From: Hippophae tibetana | Taxonomy: Eukaryota; Streptophyta; Magnoliopsida; Rosales; Elaeagnaceae | Direction of reading: 5' to 3' | Length of the DNA stretch: 64,000 bases | NCBI GenBank assembly: GCA_037013495.1 | Contig: CM072810.1 | Location: 58,886,843-58,950,842, forward strand | Shown here: one piece after another, positions 23,545 to 35,065 of the stretch | Layout of the letters: each line of letters begins with the position of its first letter | Position numbering within the stretch: position 1 is the first letter of the stretch | Position numbers and translations under genes: made by a program | Notes under the pieces: generated by a model | What the model was told of the DNA's origin: nothing | Seen by the model: only the letters and a program-made list of their open reading frames with translations | Databases searched by the model: none

Positions 23545-24281
23545 ATATTAATTTTGGGGGTGGTAGATATATTGAACTTAATTGAAATATTTTCTGGGTG
23601 TTTTTGCTTATGAAATTTTATTTGTTTGGTTGATTGAAGACATTTCGCGATGAGTAGTGAATTATTTTTATTTCTTCGGTTTAAATGATGCATAACTCCT
23701 TGAAAAATTTGAATATTGTCTAAGCGATGAATAATTTTTACGTATGTTTCCTTTTTACAAGATTAAATATTTATGAGCACTAGTCTTGATTTTTGAGTTG
23801 CTATGGTAATTTAGAAAATGTTTATGTGAGTATGGATTTCGATTGATATTTGTGGTGTCAGTGAAAAACCTTCCAAAAGTGAAAGTAACAACCACGTAAC
23901 CCATAGGCTACTTAGAAATTCCACTATAATTAAATGGGATTACAAACTTCACATTTAAGTAGATCTCTCACAAAAATATAATAAATATGTATCTTCAATT
24001 TGTGGGTAAAATTTCACAAATTAGCTCTCAATTTTTACTCTTAGAAAACTCTCTATGTTCTCTGCTTTCTATATTTTTCTTTCTCTCAACTTGATGTATA
24101 TATTAAGATTGAGGCTAAGGCCTTTTATAGAGGCAAATAATACCTTATACCATTCAAGTCAATTTTATGTGGAGACAAATAGCACAAATTTTTTACTTTT
24201 TTTCTTTCTTCTCACCGTAAGCGCCTTCATTGTTGAATGCCTTTTTATTTTTCTTGTTGTTGGCCCACATGAGATGGACCA

Positions 24282-25135
24282 AAAATTATGTGTGTTACTA
24301 GAAAGGGATGGACAACTGATTGTTAGGGGATTTGAAGGAACTTGTATATGAACATAAAGTTAAATACCAAATGGGTTGAAAATTTGAACAGGTGAAACTG
24401 GTGAAGATGAAGTGTTATAAGAAGATGATACATTAGAGGAGTGATGAGATGATATAGGGGAAATAATGGGTGTGGTAAATTGAAAATTAGAATGCTCGGG
24501 GTTATTAGAAGACTGAACAAAGTTGACATTATTACTATAATCAAAACTGGATACTGTATGAGTAGAAGAAGAAAAATTGGGAATAGCTTGAAGAACATCT
24601 AATATCCTTGCATTTGAGGACATGCATACTAGGTTTCAAATAGAAATTTTTTGACTCACTGAATTTGACATGGGTAGAAATGTATATATGTTTTATACTT
24701 GGCTCAAGACACAAAAGGCTCTTATATTGAGTGGCATAGCCAAGAAAGACACATAGAAGGGACCTAGGTTCTAGGTTGTCATGGTTGTAGGGTCTAAATA
24801 AGGATAACACATACAACCAAAAATCCTGAAATGTGTATAAGCTAGTGGTGTTTTGTATAGAAGCTTATATGGGCTAGAAAAATGTAAAATTTTTAGAGGT
24901 AGTTGATTGATTAGATAGATAGCAACTTTAAAGCTATATTCCCAGTAACATATGGGCACTCCTAGTCTCTTTAGTAAAGAAAGGCCAGTCTAATAACATG
25001 CTTGCTTTTTCTTTCAACAACCTCATTCTATGATGTGGTATATGGGCATGAAATACTCATGAGATAACTACCTTGAAAGAGATGGGATTCAAGAGACTTA
25101 AGCTCAATCCCCTAGCCACTGTGCATATGCTTAAT
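24282..25135 (-). mobile_element. Copia element 2, 5' part (integrase end and linker)
   Basis: The minus strand encodes the integrase end: a VVERK block (about 25015) holding the catalytic Glu, PICYWEYSFKVAIYLINQLP (about 24950), FRIFGCMCYP and SLLCVFLGYATQYK. A Ser/Asn/Pro-rich linker follows (24623-24360). This leads into the RT-side linker of the fragment at 15352-16426 once copia element 1 is removed. Frameshifts and a stop before the catalytic Glu are visible. Gag, protease and the 5' LTR are missing. Confidence 0.75.
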
Positions 25136-26454
25136 TTTAATCACATAAATAAATTAGCTAGACATAGATTCTAAAAGAATCATAACTAAAATCATACAAA
25201 ACCTGTATATTTTTTTTGTAAAATTTTGTGTCTACAATTTGTGCCTATTTTTTGGTTAACCCTAGTTACGTATTTACAGTATAAGAGTTACAATGTAATT
25301 AAGATTAGGGTTGTAGAGTTATAAAATAATTGAAATTCTAATCTAGCAAATCTTGAACAACTAGGATAAGGATGTGTTGAAAATATAGTATTTGAGAGCA
25401 AATCCAAGATAGTGGACCTTGGCGCGCTTAAACTCATATTGTAGTGCGACCTTGTTTCTAGCTCTATGAAATTCCATTTAAGAGTGTTGTGCCATAGTGC
25501 ACATAAACTCATGTCATGGCATCCTTAATTTTTTAAATTTCATGTTTTGACCCCTCCTTAATGTATCTTGTATGAAGGTTTGTATTTAGGTCCTTCATTG
25601 TAGGATACTTGTGCCCTTGATTGTGAGAATTTGTTTAGCCCTTTGTCATTTGCATCTTTTAACGTCCTAAAAGTACCTAAAATACATCAAAATATACCCC
25701 ATGATTCCAAAAGTACAATTTATAAAATACTTAGTTAAAAATGAAATATTAAAACCTAATTCATTCTTTTAGCCTCGATAAATCAAAAGATATGCGTTCT
25801 TTTTAAGCATGTATCATAAACCAATCAACTTATGGCTAGTCCCTAGCAAGATAAGCTATCAAAGTTACTTTCAAAAGAAGAGTAAATCAACCTATCCTAA
25901 CCTAACCTAAATCATTTTCATAGATTGACATGATTGTATTTAGCATATGTAACAAGTCTTTCAATTCTTAAGATGTCATTCTCGACACAATGTGATTCTC
26001 GAGTCAACGCATACTAAGTCAGTGCCATATGACACAATATGATTCGCCGATGTAGATGGTATGGCGTGCTAGTGGATCCCAGGGAGAAATCGCGTGACAA
26101 CATGTGGCAATGTTGTTTGACCACACTCAGTACTCGGATTAAACATCGCGTCAACATGTGTCACACGCTTCTTCACTCCTTACACGCAACCATCTATGAT
26201 TCGTTGTCCCTACTTGCATGGATTCCATGTGGCTTGCCCAATAAAATCCTCTGCTTGCATGGTAGGCCACGTGGAAACTTTTGATTGGTCTTGCGTAAAA
26301 ATTCATAAAAAAATTCAAAAATTATATTTTCACCACATTTCACTAAAAAGTTTATATTTTAATATTTTTAGCCCTAAAAATATTATTTATTAAATAAAAA
26401 AATAAATATTAAGTAAAAATGTGCACCAATAACTCTACTTTCGTAGAGTCATCA
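25136..26454 (-). repeat. Probable LTR of the Athila-like element (boundaries uncertain)
   Basis: The inner boundary at 26454 is suggested by a minus-strand TGATGACTCTACGAAAGTAGAG, a TG start followed by a short hairpin. The part at 26040-26290 is GC-richer with CACGTGG-type motifs, like the family A LTRs. About 180 bp near 25640-25830 resembles the LTR fragment at 56800-56985. The outer end could not be placed; 25136-25290 holds nothing recognisable. Confidence 0.4.
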
Positions 26455-27600
26455 CCTGCATACCAGATAATCTTATACATGACATTCATAGAATAAAATC
26501 TTTGGTCTCTAGATTATGCAAATATGATATATGTGCATGGTATTCAAAAACTCCATAGGCTTAGTTCTTAAATTACTTTCCACTAATGTAGAATATACCC
26601 ACTACTTTGGATCAATAGGTCAGGCTAAGATGTGGGGTTATGAAATAATGGAAAGGTGAATAAAAAAATAAGAGAACTTAATTAAATTCAAACACCACTA
26701 TTTTAAATTAAAAAATAGCTCCATATGTTACCTAATTCATTTAGTCAGTATTTATCTTTGCATCCATATTTAAGTACTTTATGGGTACACTTTCACATTG
26801 TATCAAATATCACTAAACTTCTCTTATTTCCTTTCATTCTTTCTTCTTTCTTTTTCACTTTATTTTTCTCTTCTCAATTTTTCTTCTCTTTATAACTAAA
26901 GAGATACAAAATTGAATTATTAAAATTTCATCCTTTTCACATTTAAAATTAATTTTCTACAATTCTAACCTATTATTTTCAAATTGTAGTTAATTTTTAC
27001 TGAAATTTTTACATTTTCTTCATGGATAGTCCGTATCAAACATGTGTTTATGTTAAGTCCTCTTAGAGAGTACAAAGGTAGGATAATATGTTTCTTTGGC
27101 TCATAAAAGAGTAGGTTATAACATGTTAAAGAAAAAAGTTTTATAATTCATATAAGTTCAAGGGGATACTAGCGATAAAAAGACAAGTGATAGACTTGAA
27201 AAGGTTCAAACAGTCAAAAAATGGCCTAAATCATTTCCTAAGCATTATGTATTATATGATTACACCTTGAGTATTTTTCAAAGCAAGTTCTTGAGTTTGT
27301 TGAGACCTCAAATATCTCTATAAAATATTCACACACAAAACAACCCTAAGTACTTACATTACTCAATCAATTTTACTGCTAACCATAAGAGTTTTACACT
27401 AAGTTTAATTCATATTCAAATAACTACTTAATTGAAGAAAAACTTAGAGTTTTCTAGATATTAAAATTATTACAATCATATTCCTATCATTTATGTATAA
27501 AATGACTTAAAGCATACAAACAAACAAGTAAAAACTGACTCAAATAAAATAAAAATAAAAATTATGAAATTTTTTGTTCAAAGTTTTGTTTGAACTCTCA
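26455..27600 (-). other. Non-coding part of Athila-like element
   Basis: AT-rich, with no ORF. The block near 27170-27290 (GGCCTAAATCATTT context) is similar to 30280-30380 of A2, so this is the 3' non-coding region of a related gypsy element. Most of pol is missing between here and the protease fragment. Confidence 0.45.
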
Positions 27601-28440
27601 ACAAAAACACAAAAGAGACTTTCCTCACCTGTCAACTAATTGTATGATAACATGAGTTTCCTTGAGAGGACCAATATCAAGTAAAGCATATATATAATAA
27701 GGCATAATATTAATAGATGCTCCTAGATTAAACATAGCTTTTTGAAATCTAATGATTTCTATAGTGAATGGAGTAGTAAAAATATCAAGATCCTTGCATT
27801 TAGGAGGTAATTTTCTCTACAATACAATTGAGATATTTTCCTAAATTAACTACCTCATTACCTTTCGACTTGCATTTAGTTGTTCAAAGATCCTTGAGGA
27901 ACTTAACATACCTTATCACATGTTTGATAACATCCAACAAAGAAATGTTAACTTGCACTTTCCAAAAAGCCTCCAAAACCTCTTGTTCGTATACTTCTTT
28001 CTTTGATTTACCAAAACAACATGGGAAGGGAAACATGGAAGTATCAATGTAAACATATGGTTTGGATTTTACCTGAGGAGTTGTACTTTTCTCTTGTGGG
28101 GTAGGATTGCTATCTTTTTTTGGTTCCTCATGCCTAGCCTTCTCTTTGAAACTGGTCTTAGTTGGGTTTCTAGGAAGCTTTTCAAGTTAGTTTCAAACTT
28201 TTAAGGTGATTGCATGGGAATTGTCTCTTGAATCTACCCCAATTTGGCGTGTTACTATACCATTTTTGGAGCTTCTAATTTTTTAAAAGTTGTGGCTATT
28301 TAGTCAATTCAATTTTTCATGCTCTCTATTGAAGTCTCGATCTTGATGATTCTACCTTGGTCCTTCAACTAAAATTTATTAGTATTAGGTGCCATAACAT
28401 TGATCTAGTCTTCTAGAGACTTACCTTAGGATCGAGGTTG
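27600..28440 (-). pseudogene. Athila-like gag-protease fragment
   Basis: The minus strand reads EVLEAFWKVQVNISLLDVIKH, RYVKFLKDL, KLPPKCKD and FQKAMFNLGASINIMP between about 28030 and 27640. This is the Athila gag-protease junction pattern (FrkV.vNiPLLdai..iP.Yakflkdl ... LPpK..DPG.f.iPc ... AlcDLGaSinlMP). The catalytic Asp of DLGAS is Asn here (NLGAS), so the protease is dead. One stop follows FLKDL and a frame change lies before KLPPK. Further up (28440-28200) a QIGVDSRDNSHAITL-like gag end is discernible. Confidence 0.75.
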
Positions 28441-28807
28441 GTATTGATGTGATTTCTCAATTAATAACCATATAATCATAGATCATTAAACATCAATAAT
28501 TCATTATCATTAGTAATTATACATGCATAAATGAATATTTTTTATCCATGGTTAACATATATCATTCTTTTAAATACACATATGCCATAAAATCAACTTA
28601 GTTAGTCGTCAAGTCATTAGAAGTATCAAGAGTAGAATAAATTGATCAATAACAATTAAATAAATTATATATAAAATTAAACTAATAATTTAAATTACAT
28701 GATTGGGTTCCATTTGAATCTTAAAAATAGAAACTACTCCGTAACCATTTAATTGCAAAATCTAGAGAAATATATAAATAAAATTCAAAAGAAAAACAAA
28801 AAAATGG
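28441..28807. other. AT-rich stretch, nothing recognised
   Basis: 367 bp of AT-rich sequence between the Athila-like gag end and the truncated A2 LTR. It may be gag or leader of the Athila-like element too decayed to read. Confidence 0.4.
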
Positions 28808-29542
28808 AACAGTTGGAAACACGTGCGTGAAATTCTATATTTTTGCGTTCATTGAAATTTGTCACGTGTCAACACATGATTGGCTGCAAGGAATAGTGGG
28901 ACACGTGGCATCTTCCACAGGAAATCATGGCTTTTAGGAGACGCATAAGACATATGGGTCCCACCCTGTACGCCGACATGTGAAGCATGTGGGCCCCACT
29001 CGGCACACCGAGTCACGTGATCTAGAAAACCTGCTTCCACTCGCTTTGGTCGGGTTTGAAAGACACGCGGTCATCCTAATCGTTGCTTTTCTGATCTGAC
29101 GGTTCACGTGGCACACGTGGGTGATGGCGTGTTGACTTCTTCTCTCCTATGCAGAAATTAAATTTCCTATTGCATTTTAGCCCTCCCATTTAATTCAAAT
29201 TAACTTTTAAACTTACTTTAATTGCAATTAAGCCCTTTTCTAATTTAAATTAACTTTTCAACTTCTATTAATTACAATTAAGCCAGATTTTAATTCAAAT
29301 TATATTTTTAGACTATTATAAATTGCAATTAAGCACTCTTTTATTTTAAATTATATTTTTAGACATAAATTTGGAATTAAGTACCTTTTCGATTCAAATT
29401 ATTTAATTTTCTTAAAAATATATTCCTTAACACATAAACAATAAATATTAATTTATTCAACTAAAATTAAATAAATATGTCAAGAAAATAGCAATTATAA
29501 TTAATAAAATAGATGAAAATAACTAATAAAATATAGTTATCA
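28808..29542 (-). repeat. A2 3' LTR, truncated
   Basis: The first 735 bp of the LTR on the minus strand (TGATAACTATATTTTATTAG at 29542), parallel to the 5' LTR at 33085-32310. Both contain the ACACGCGGTCATCCTAA and GGGTCCCACC blocks. Confidence 0.8.
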
Positions 29543-29555
29543 CACCCCCAAACTT
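29543..29555 (-). other. A2 polypurine tract
   Basis: The minus strand reads AAGTTTGGGGGTG directly before the 3' LTR start TGATAACT. Confidence 0.75.
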
Positions 29556-30731
29556 AAGTTTTTGCTAGTCCTCAAGCAAAAGGAAATAAATAAAACAAAG
29601 ATAACTGCATTTAAAATAGTGATTTCAAAATAATTTTTTTGTCATTTCAAATAACATAACTCAAAGAAATTAAAGAATTTTATTTAAGCATCAAAATCAA
29701 TTTAAAAATATATTACATTTTCACAATGAATTTTAATGTATGCGTGTGAAGTCTTTTCATATTTCATCACATGCAATCCAGATCAGCTTATACAAAAAGA
29801 ACGCAATTAATTTTTTAATGAAATCATAAATCTCATAAGTTTATTTTTCATTTCTCTCTCCATTAATGTAGACAAACACAACCACAAATCAATAGGACTT
29901 TATTAAGCTTGTAATGTATGGTTTAGGTAAAGGTAGGATAAAAGATAATATTTAGCTCAAATTTTTCTTAAACACGTCATTTTAGGATTGAAACAAGATA
30001 CATTCTATCGTCACAATAAACACTTTCCAATTTGGGATTTCACATCACATACAATAATCATTTTTTTTCTTTTCCCTTTTTTTCAGACTTTTTTTTTCTC
30101 TTTTCTTTTTGTTTTTGTTTAGTATCCTCTTTTTTTCCGATATATCTTAAAAATATTTACTAACAATTGTAACATGTTAGTAAGATAAGAAAAATAGATA
30201 TATCTACACATATATATATATTTTTAGTAGGTTTTTGAAATGAGATAAAAATATATATATAAACTTTGAAGCTTAAAAGGGGTATACTACGGATAAAGCA
30301 TGTGAAGGTAGATAGAAAGGCTCAAACGATCCAAAGATGGCCTAAATCATTTTCTTAGTTAAATGTTATCTACAATTTCGCCTCGAGAGAAAATCAAACA
30401 AATTCTAAGAACTGTGACACCATAAATATCAATCGAATTGCATACTCACATAAACCTTCTCTAAATTAAAATAGCAACTCAAAAATCAAGACTAGTGCTC
30501 ATAAATATTTATTCTTGTAAAAAATGAAACATACGTAAAAATTATTCATCGCTTAGACAATATTCAAATTTTTCAAGGAGGTATGCATCATTTAAACCGA
30601 AGAAATAAAAATAAATCACCATTCAAAGCAAAATATCTTCAATCAACCAAACAAATAAAATTTCAAAAGCAAGAATACCCAGAAAATATTTCAATTAAGT
30701 TCAATATCTCTAACACCCCCAAACTTAATAT

Positions 30732-30751
30732 ACACATTGCCCTCAATGTGT
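30732..30751 (-). other. Conserved hairpin in A2 internal region
   Basis: Minus strand ACACATTG-AGGG-CAATGTGT, an 8-bp stem followed shortly downstream by a G-rich tract, as in A1 and B. The loop differs from A1 by one base. Confidence 0.75.
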
Positions 30752-31135
30752 GAACGTTAAAGAACATATGAGATGGGTTTAAAGAAACATCCTGATTTGT
30801 TTTGAATGGTTAAAATCCAAAATAACTTCCCTTCTTCCAATTTGCACCTACGAAAAATAAATAACATAAAATAACAACATAAAAAAATATAGATACTTGC
30901 ATAAATAAAGAAAATAAACACATGGGTTGCCTCCCAAGAAGCACTTGATTTATAGTCGTCAGCTTGACTTCTCACCTATTTTTTCTTTTTGTGAGTTAAG
31001 ATTTGTGTGTCAAAAAAATCTCAACTTACGAGAAAATTGAAAAATAAATTAAACAAGCAGTAATAAGCATAATTTTTTTTTGAATTAAAATCAGATTGAT
31101 TGATATTAATATCAACAATGAAAATAGTAAACAAA

Positions 31136-31153
31136 TCCCCGGCAACGATGCCA
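31136..31153 (-). other. A2 primer-binding site (tRNA-Asp type)
   Basis: Minus strand TGGCATCGTTGCCGGGGA lies 6 bp from the 5' LTR end and differs at one position from TGGCGCCGTTGCCGGGGA. Confidence 0.75.
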
Positions 31154-31159
31154 AAAACT

Positions 31160-33085
31160 TGTTGTCTGTTTTAGAGAACATAAAACGTACAAGTATACAC
31201 GGTCACAAGTAATAAAATTTGATAAGTAAAGTATCATTCCCACGGAGATTTGTCACTACAGTTTGTTGAATACTAAAATTATTTCACTCTGATTTTATCC
31301 AAAATAATCGTTAATTTCGAAAGTTAACTAAAAAGTTTTATAAGAAATTAAAAGAAATCTAGGATTGTAGTTTTTCACCAAATTAATCCACTTGAGTCAT
31401 ATTATTTTCTCTTGATTTATATTTTTATAGTACATTTAATTTGTCAACCGAAAACTTCTAATTTTATCCATACATCTCTTCCAAGCTCCATATAGACACA
31501 CCTTGCTAAATTAATTCACTATATTCCTATGCGAATTAAATTCACCAAGATTCATTACGTTCTAAGTTCTCAAATGGCCACACATGCAATTAAGGTATAT
31601 TCCTATCCTTCATACATATATGTTATTCTATCCATGAGCAATATACACAAAAATGCCTCTTCCAAGTATATTTAAGTGCCACGAATCATTTGATAAATTC
31701 GTGAATAATCAAAAGCATTAAGCACAAATAGAATAAACAAATCAATAAATCTTTCAAAAATAATTAAACTCAAGCTTCATAAATTTAGATAAACCGCAAC
31801 CCTAGAAAAATTAAATTACTTCATAAATTAAAATTAAAATTACAACAGTTACGGAATATTAGATGAAGATCACAAAGAAAATTAAAACATCTCTTCTCCT
31901 AAATTTTTGGCACACGCAGAACACAACATAAGCCAAAAATGGCTTTTGCGTGTACCACTGTCCAAAACCTAAAGTCTCCAAAAATCCAAAACTAAAAAAA
32001 TATTCTATCATAATAACCCTATTTATAATATCAAATTTCTAAAAAAAATACATTTAAAAATATATTTTTTTTACACGCGAGGGACAAACACGTATGGCGA
32101 AAATGATTAAATAATACACGTGGGGGACAAAAATATTGAACACGCAAAACAGGGAACGTGCACGTTTCAGATTTTCTTTTTCAATTCATGTTGCCACGTG
32201 TCGCGATTTGATTAGCTGAAGAATTAATACAGACACATGGCAGAATTTCATTGGGGGGCGAGACGGTTGCACACAGAATTGTCGCACGGGATAAGCGGCG
32301 CGAAACGTGGGGAATAGCTGGAAACGCGTGCGTGAAATTCTGTGTTTTCGCGTTTACCGAAACTTGTCACGTGTCAGCACATGATTGGCTGCAACGAATG
32401 GTGGGACACATGGAATCTTCCAATTGGTTGCATAAACAGGCGCATGTGATTCGACTGTAGGAAATCATGACTTTTAGGAGACACGTAAGACATGTGGGTC
32501 CCACCTTGCACGACGGCATGCACGGTAGGTGGGCCCCACTCGGCTCACCGAGCCGCGTGATATAGAAAACCTGCTTCCACTTGCTTTGGTCGGGTTTGAA
32601 AGACACGCGGTCATCCTAACCGTTGCTTTTCTGATCTGACGGTTCATGTGGTGCGCTTGGGTGATGGCGTGTTGACTTCTTCTCTCCTGTGTAGAAATTA
32701 AATTTCCTTAATTGCATATTAGCCCTCCAATTTAATTCAAATTAACTTTTAAACTTCCTTTAATTGCAATTAAGACCTTTTCTAATTTAAATTAACTTTT
32801 CAACTTCTATTAATTACAATTAAGCCAGATTTTAATTCAAATTATATTTTTAGACTATTATAAATTGTAATTAAGCACTCTTTTATTTTAAATTATATTT
32901 TTAGACATAAATTTGCAATTAAGTACCTTTTCGATTCAAAATATTTAATTTTCTTAAAAATATATTCCTTAACACATAAACAGTAAATATTAATTTATTC
33001 AACTAAAATTAAATAAATATGTCAAGAAAATAGCAACTATAATTAATAAAATAGATGAAAATAACTATATAAAATACAGTTATCA
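31160..33085 (-). repeat. A2 5' LTR
   Basis: 1926 bp, TGATAACTG at 33085 to GACAACA at 31160 on the minus strand. The GC-rich section at about 32130-32670 has many ACGTG cores. Collinear with the LTR of A1 and with solo LTR A3. Confidence 0.82.
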
Positions 33086-34700
33086 AGACTCAAAGAGGAA
33101 TAATAGAGGCAATACATCACAAATATATTAAAAAATAAATGAGCAAAAGTCAAAAATATGGAAAAACTGGACAAAATGGGTCAAAAAGGTAGAAATCGCG
33201 CACGCAGCTACCACGGCCAATGCACACAGCGCATACAGTCACGCCGGCCAACACACACAGTGCACCCAGTCGCATTGACCAACGCACACAGCATGCCCTG
33301 TGGCGTCGAGTAGCCGCACACGGCGCACCCATTCCACGCGCACCACCTACCCGCTGACATCATCTTCACCTACTACGCGGTTTCTCCATTTTTAATCATT
33401 TTTTCACCCACTTTTTATTTATTTCCTCACCTATAAATACCCACATTCTCTTCATAACTAAACACACCTCAAAACACATCTTCTTTTCTCTTTCTTTCTC
33501 TCATATCTCAGTTTTTTCTTAGGTTTTTTTAGTTTTTAACTTTTCTTAGTTTTAGAGTTCTTCTCTTTTTGAGAAGAACTAGTTATGTTTTTGTAATTTA
33601 TTTGTTTTTTGATTCAATAAATGGGAGTGCAAATTCCGTTTTGAGGTTTTTCAGCAACGGGAATAGCATCAAAGTACTGTAAGAATTTTATTTTCTTTAT
33701 AATTATTTTTTATGCTTTATTCTTACATGTTATATTTAATTTGTTTGTGATTAAATTTAACTTTGGTGGCTGTTTGTAAACATGATATAATAATAACGTT
33801 GTTATGCTTGCGAAATATTAAATAGGTAAAAATCTCTAAAATGAATTGATTTTATTTTTATTCAAGATCTTATATTAAGAATATTAGAGAGAAATATATT
33901 ATTTTTCATTACAAACTTAAATGTGAAAATTAGATTTTAAGGTTTAGTTATCCGATCTGAATTAGAGTAATTCTCTTTTATTTGTTGGTACAATCGCCCG
34001 ATAGTTAGAGTGAAGCTCTATTTCAAAAGTTTTTATAAGAATTATTATTTGAAAATGTATTGACAACATGTTTTCAGTAGTGGTTTTAAAACTTGAAAGT
34101 TAGTACTCGGATAATTAAATTCTTAGGTTTAATTTGGACACCTTGAATAAAGTTTAAACTGTCTAACCCCACCAAAGGTGTCATTTAAATGGTTCATTTT
34201 CAATCTCTTAGAAAAAGGAATTAATTTAATTAACCAAATTAGTTATCAACCCCACCCATAGGTGTTAATTTATTTGTTTAGTTAACAAATAATATCTAAC
34301 CCCACCAAAGGTGGTATTCATATAAGAAAGAGAAAATCAATAAATATCAATTTATATCTTTAATAACCTAAATAATATGAGAAACATAATTAACTTAGTT
34401 ATTATATCCATAAATACTCCGCCATTATAAATGATAAAATTTGCATAAATGTTTATTGAATCTGTATCTATGTTTATTAGATTAGAAACACAAAAACCTA
34501 AATATCTTGACAGAATGTTAGGATTTAATTTCGTTTTTAAAATTTTGAATAATAAATTAAAAACCACATACATTCCTTCCTTAGATCGACCTTGGAAGTA
34601 TACTTATCATTTTCTATGAAATGATTTGTGCACTTGCGAGAATTTTATAAATATAATACCAAAGTAATGGCAGGATTGCAATGTCGGTTTTTTCTCATCA
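33086..34700 (+). repeat. Element B 5' LTR (first 170 bp missing)
   Basis: Collinear with 38381-40067 of the 3' LTR. The missing first 170 bp correspond to 38211-38380. The break coincides with the outer end of A2, so A2 (or a deletion next to it) removed or displaced the start. Confidence 0.85.
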
Positions 34701-34706
34701 TGTTTT

Positions 34707-34724
34707 TAGCACCGTTGTTGGGGA
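34707..34724 (+). other. Element B primer-binding site
   Basis: TAGCACCGTTGTTGGGGA lies 6 bp after the LTR end, a degenerate version of the TGGCGCCGTTGCCGGGGA site of Athila/Tat elements. Confidence 0.65.
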
Positions 34725-35034
34725 AGGAATAACATTTTTAAATTATTTATCAAAATTTTAAAAACATGTTGTGTTGTAAATAATTGTGATTTGTTTTATT
34801 TTGATTAAAAAAAATAATCAAATTTTAAATTTCATAAGAAATTAAAAAATTAAAAAAAAATTAAATTAAAAATAATAATAATAATAATAATTGCGTGAAT
34901 AGTAAAATATTTTTTTGAAATTTGAAATTTGAAGTACAAAAAACACCTACCATTCATGAATTGTAAAAAATATTAATAACAAAAATAAAATTTAAAATTT
35001 GAAGTAAAAAAAAACTTACCATCATTAATAGTAA

Positions 35035-35065
<31 letters not shown>

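Larger units (their letters stand above)
20955..23860 (+). mobile_element. Gypsy-derived insertion A1 (LTR plus partial internal region)
   Basis: It begins with TGATAACTG and ends GGTGTCA, with the perfect 5-bp duplication GTGAA at 20950-20954 and 23861-23865. It consists of a complete LTR (20955-22882), a primer-binding site and about 970 bp of non-coding internal sequence. That internal part holds the GGGAGGTAACCCATG block (about 23336), the CACATTGAGGACAATGTG hairpin and a G-rich tract TTTTGGGGGTGGT (about 23553), all typical of the 3' non-coding part of Athila/Tat gypsy elements. No 3' LTR is present, although the duplication is intact. No gag or pol. Confidence 0.8.
16427..24281 (-). mobile_element. 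Copia element 1, near-complete, nested in copia element 2
   Basis: A minus-strand Ty1/copia element with both LTRs, primer-binding site, polypurine tract, and gag, protease, integrase, RT and RNase H in the copia order. LTR ends in window orientation are TGATGG at 16427 and GGACCA at 24281. Flanking 5-mers TAAAT (16422-16426) and AAAAT (24282-24286) match at four of five positions, a probable eroded target duplication. The element splits copia element 2 between its integrase and RT. Its 5' LTR is itself split by a gypsy-derived insertion at 20955-23860. Frameshifts and stops in every domain make it inactive. Gag and integrase resemble Tork/Tnt1-type elements; the lineage is tentative. Confidence 0.88.
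20852..24281 (-). repeat. Copia element 1, 5' LTR split in two by insertion A1
   Basis: The LTR occupies 20852-20954 and resumes at 23861-24281. Compared with the intact 3' LTR, the two parts join exactly once one copy of GTGAA is removed, proving a later insertion of 20955-23860. The TATA-like TATAAAAGGCC is at about 24117-24127 on the minus strand. Confidence 0.88.
28808..33085 (-). mobile_element. Non-autonomous gypsy element A2 (family A), 3' LTR truncated
   Basis: Minus-strand element: complete 5' LTR 31160-33085, primer-binding site, 1.6 kb internal region without any ORF, polypurine tract, and a partial 3' LTR (28808-29542). Similarity between the two LTRs stops abruptly at 28808. The internal region is homologous to that of A1 and continues about 870 bp beyond the point where A1 ends. 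The element interrupts the 5' LTR of element B at 33086. A large LTR element lacking coding capacity fits the LARD class, probably mobilised by an Athila/Tat relative. Confidence 0.8.

Noticed and set aside
24360..24623. Ser/Asn/Pro-rich 87-codon frame as a possible host gene
   Set aside because: It is the integrase-RT linker of copia element 2, continuous with integrase upstream and RT beyond the nested insertion.
30415..33085. Reading 30415-33085 (and all of A1) as one 2.7-2.9 kb LTR
   Set aside because: The primer-binding site at 31136-31153 and the A3 solo LTR, whose ends restore the viral frame, place the LTR end at ACAACA (about 1.93-2.0 kb).
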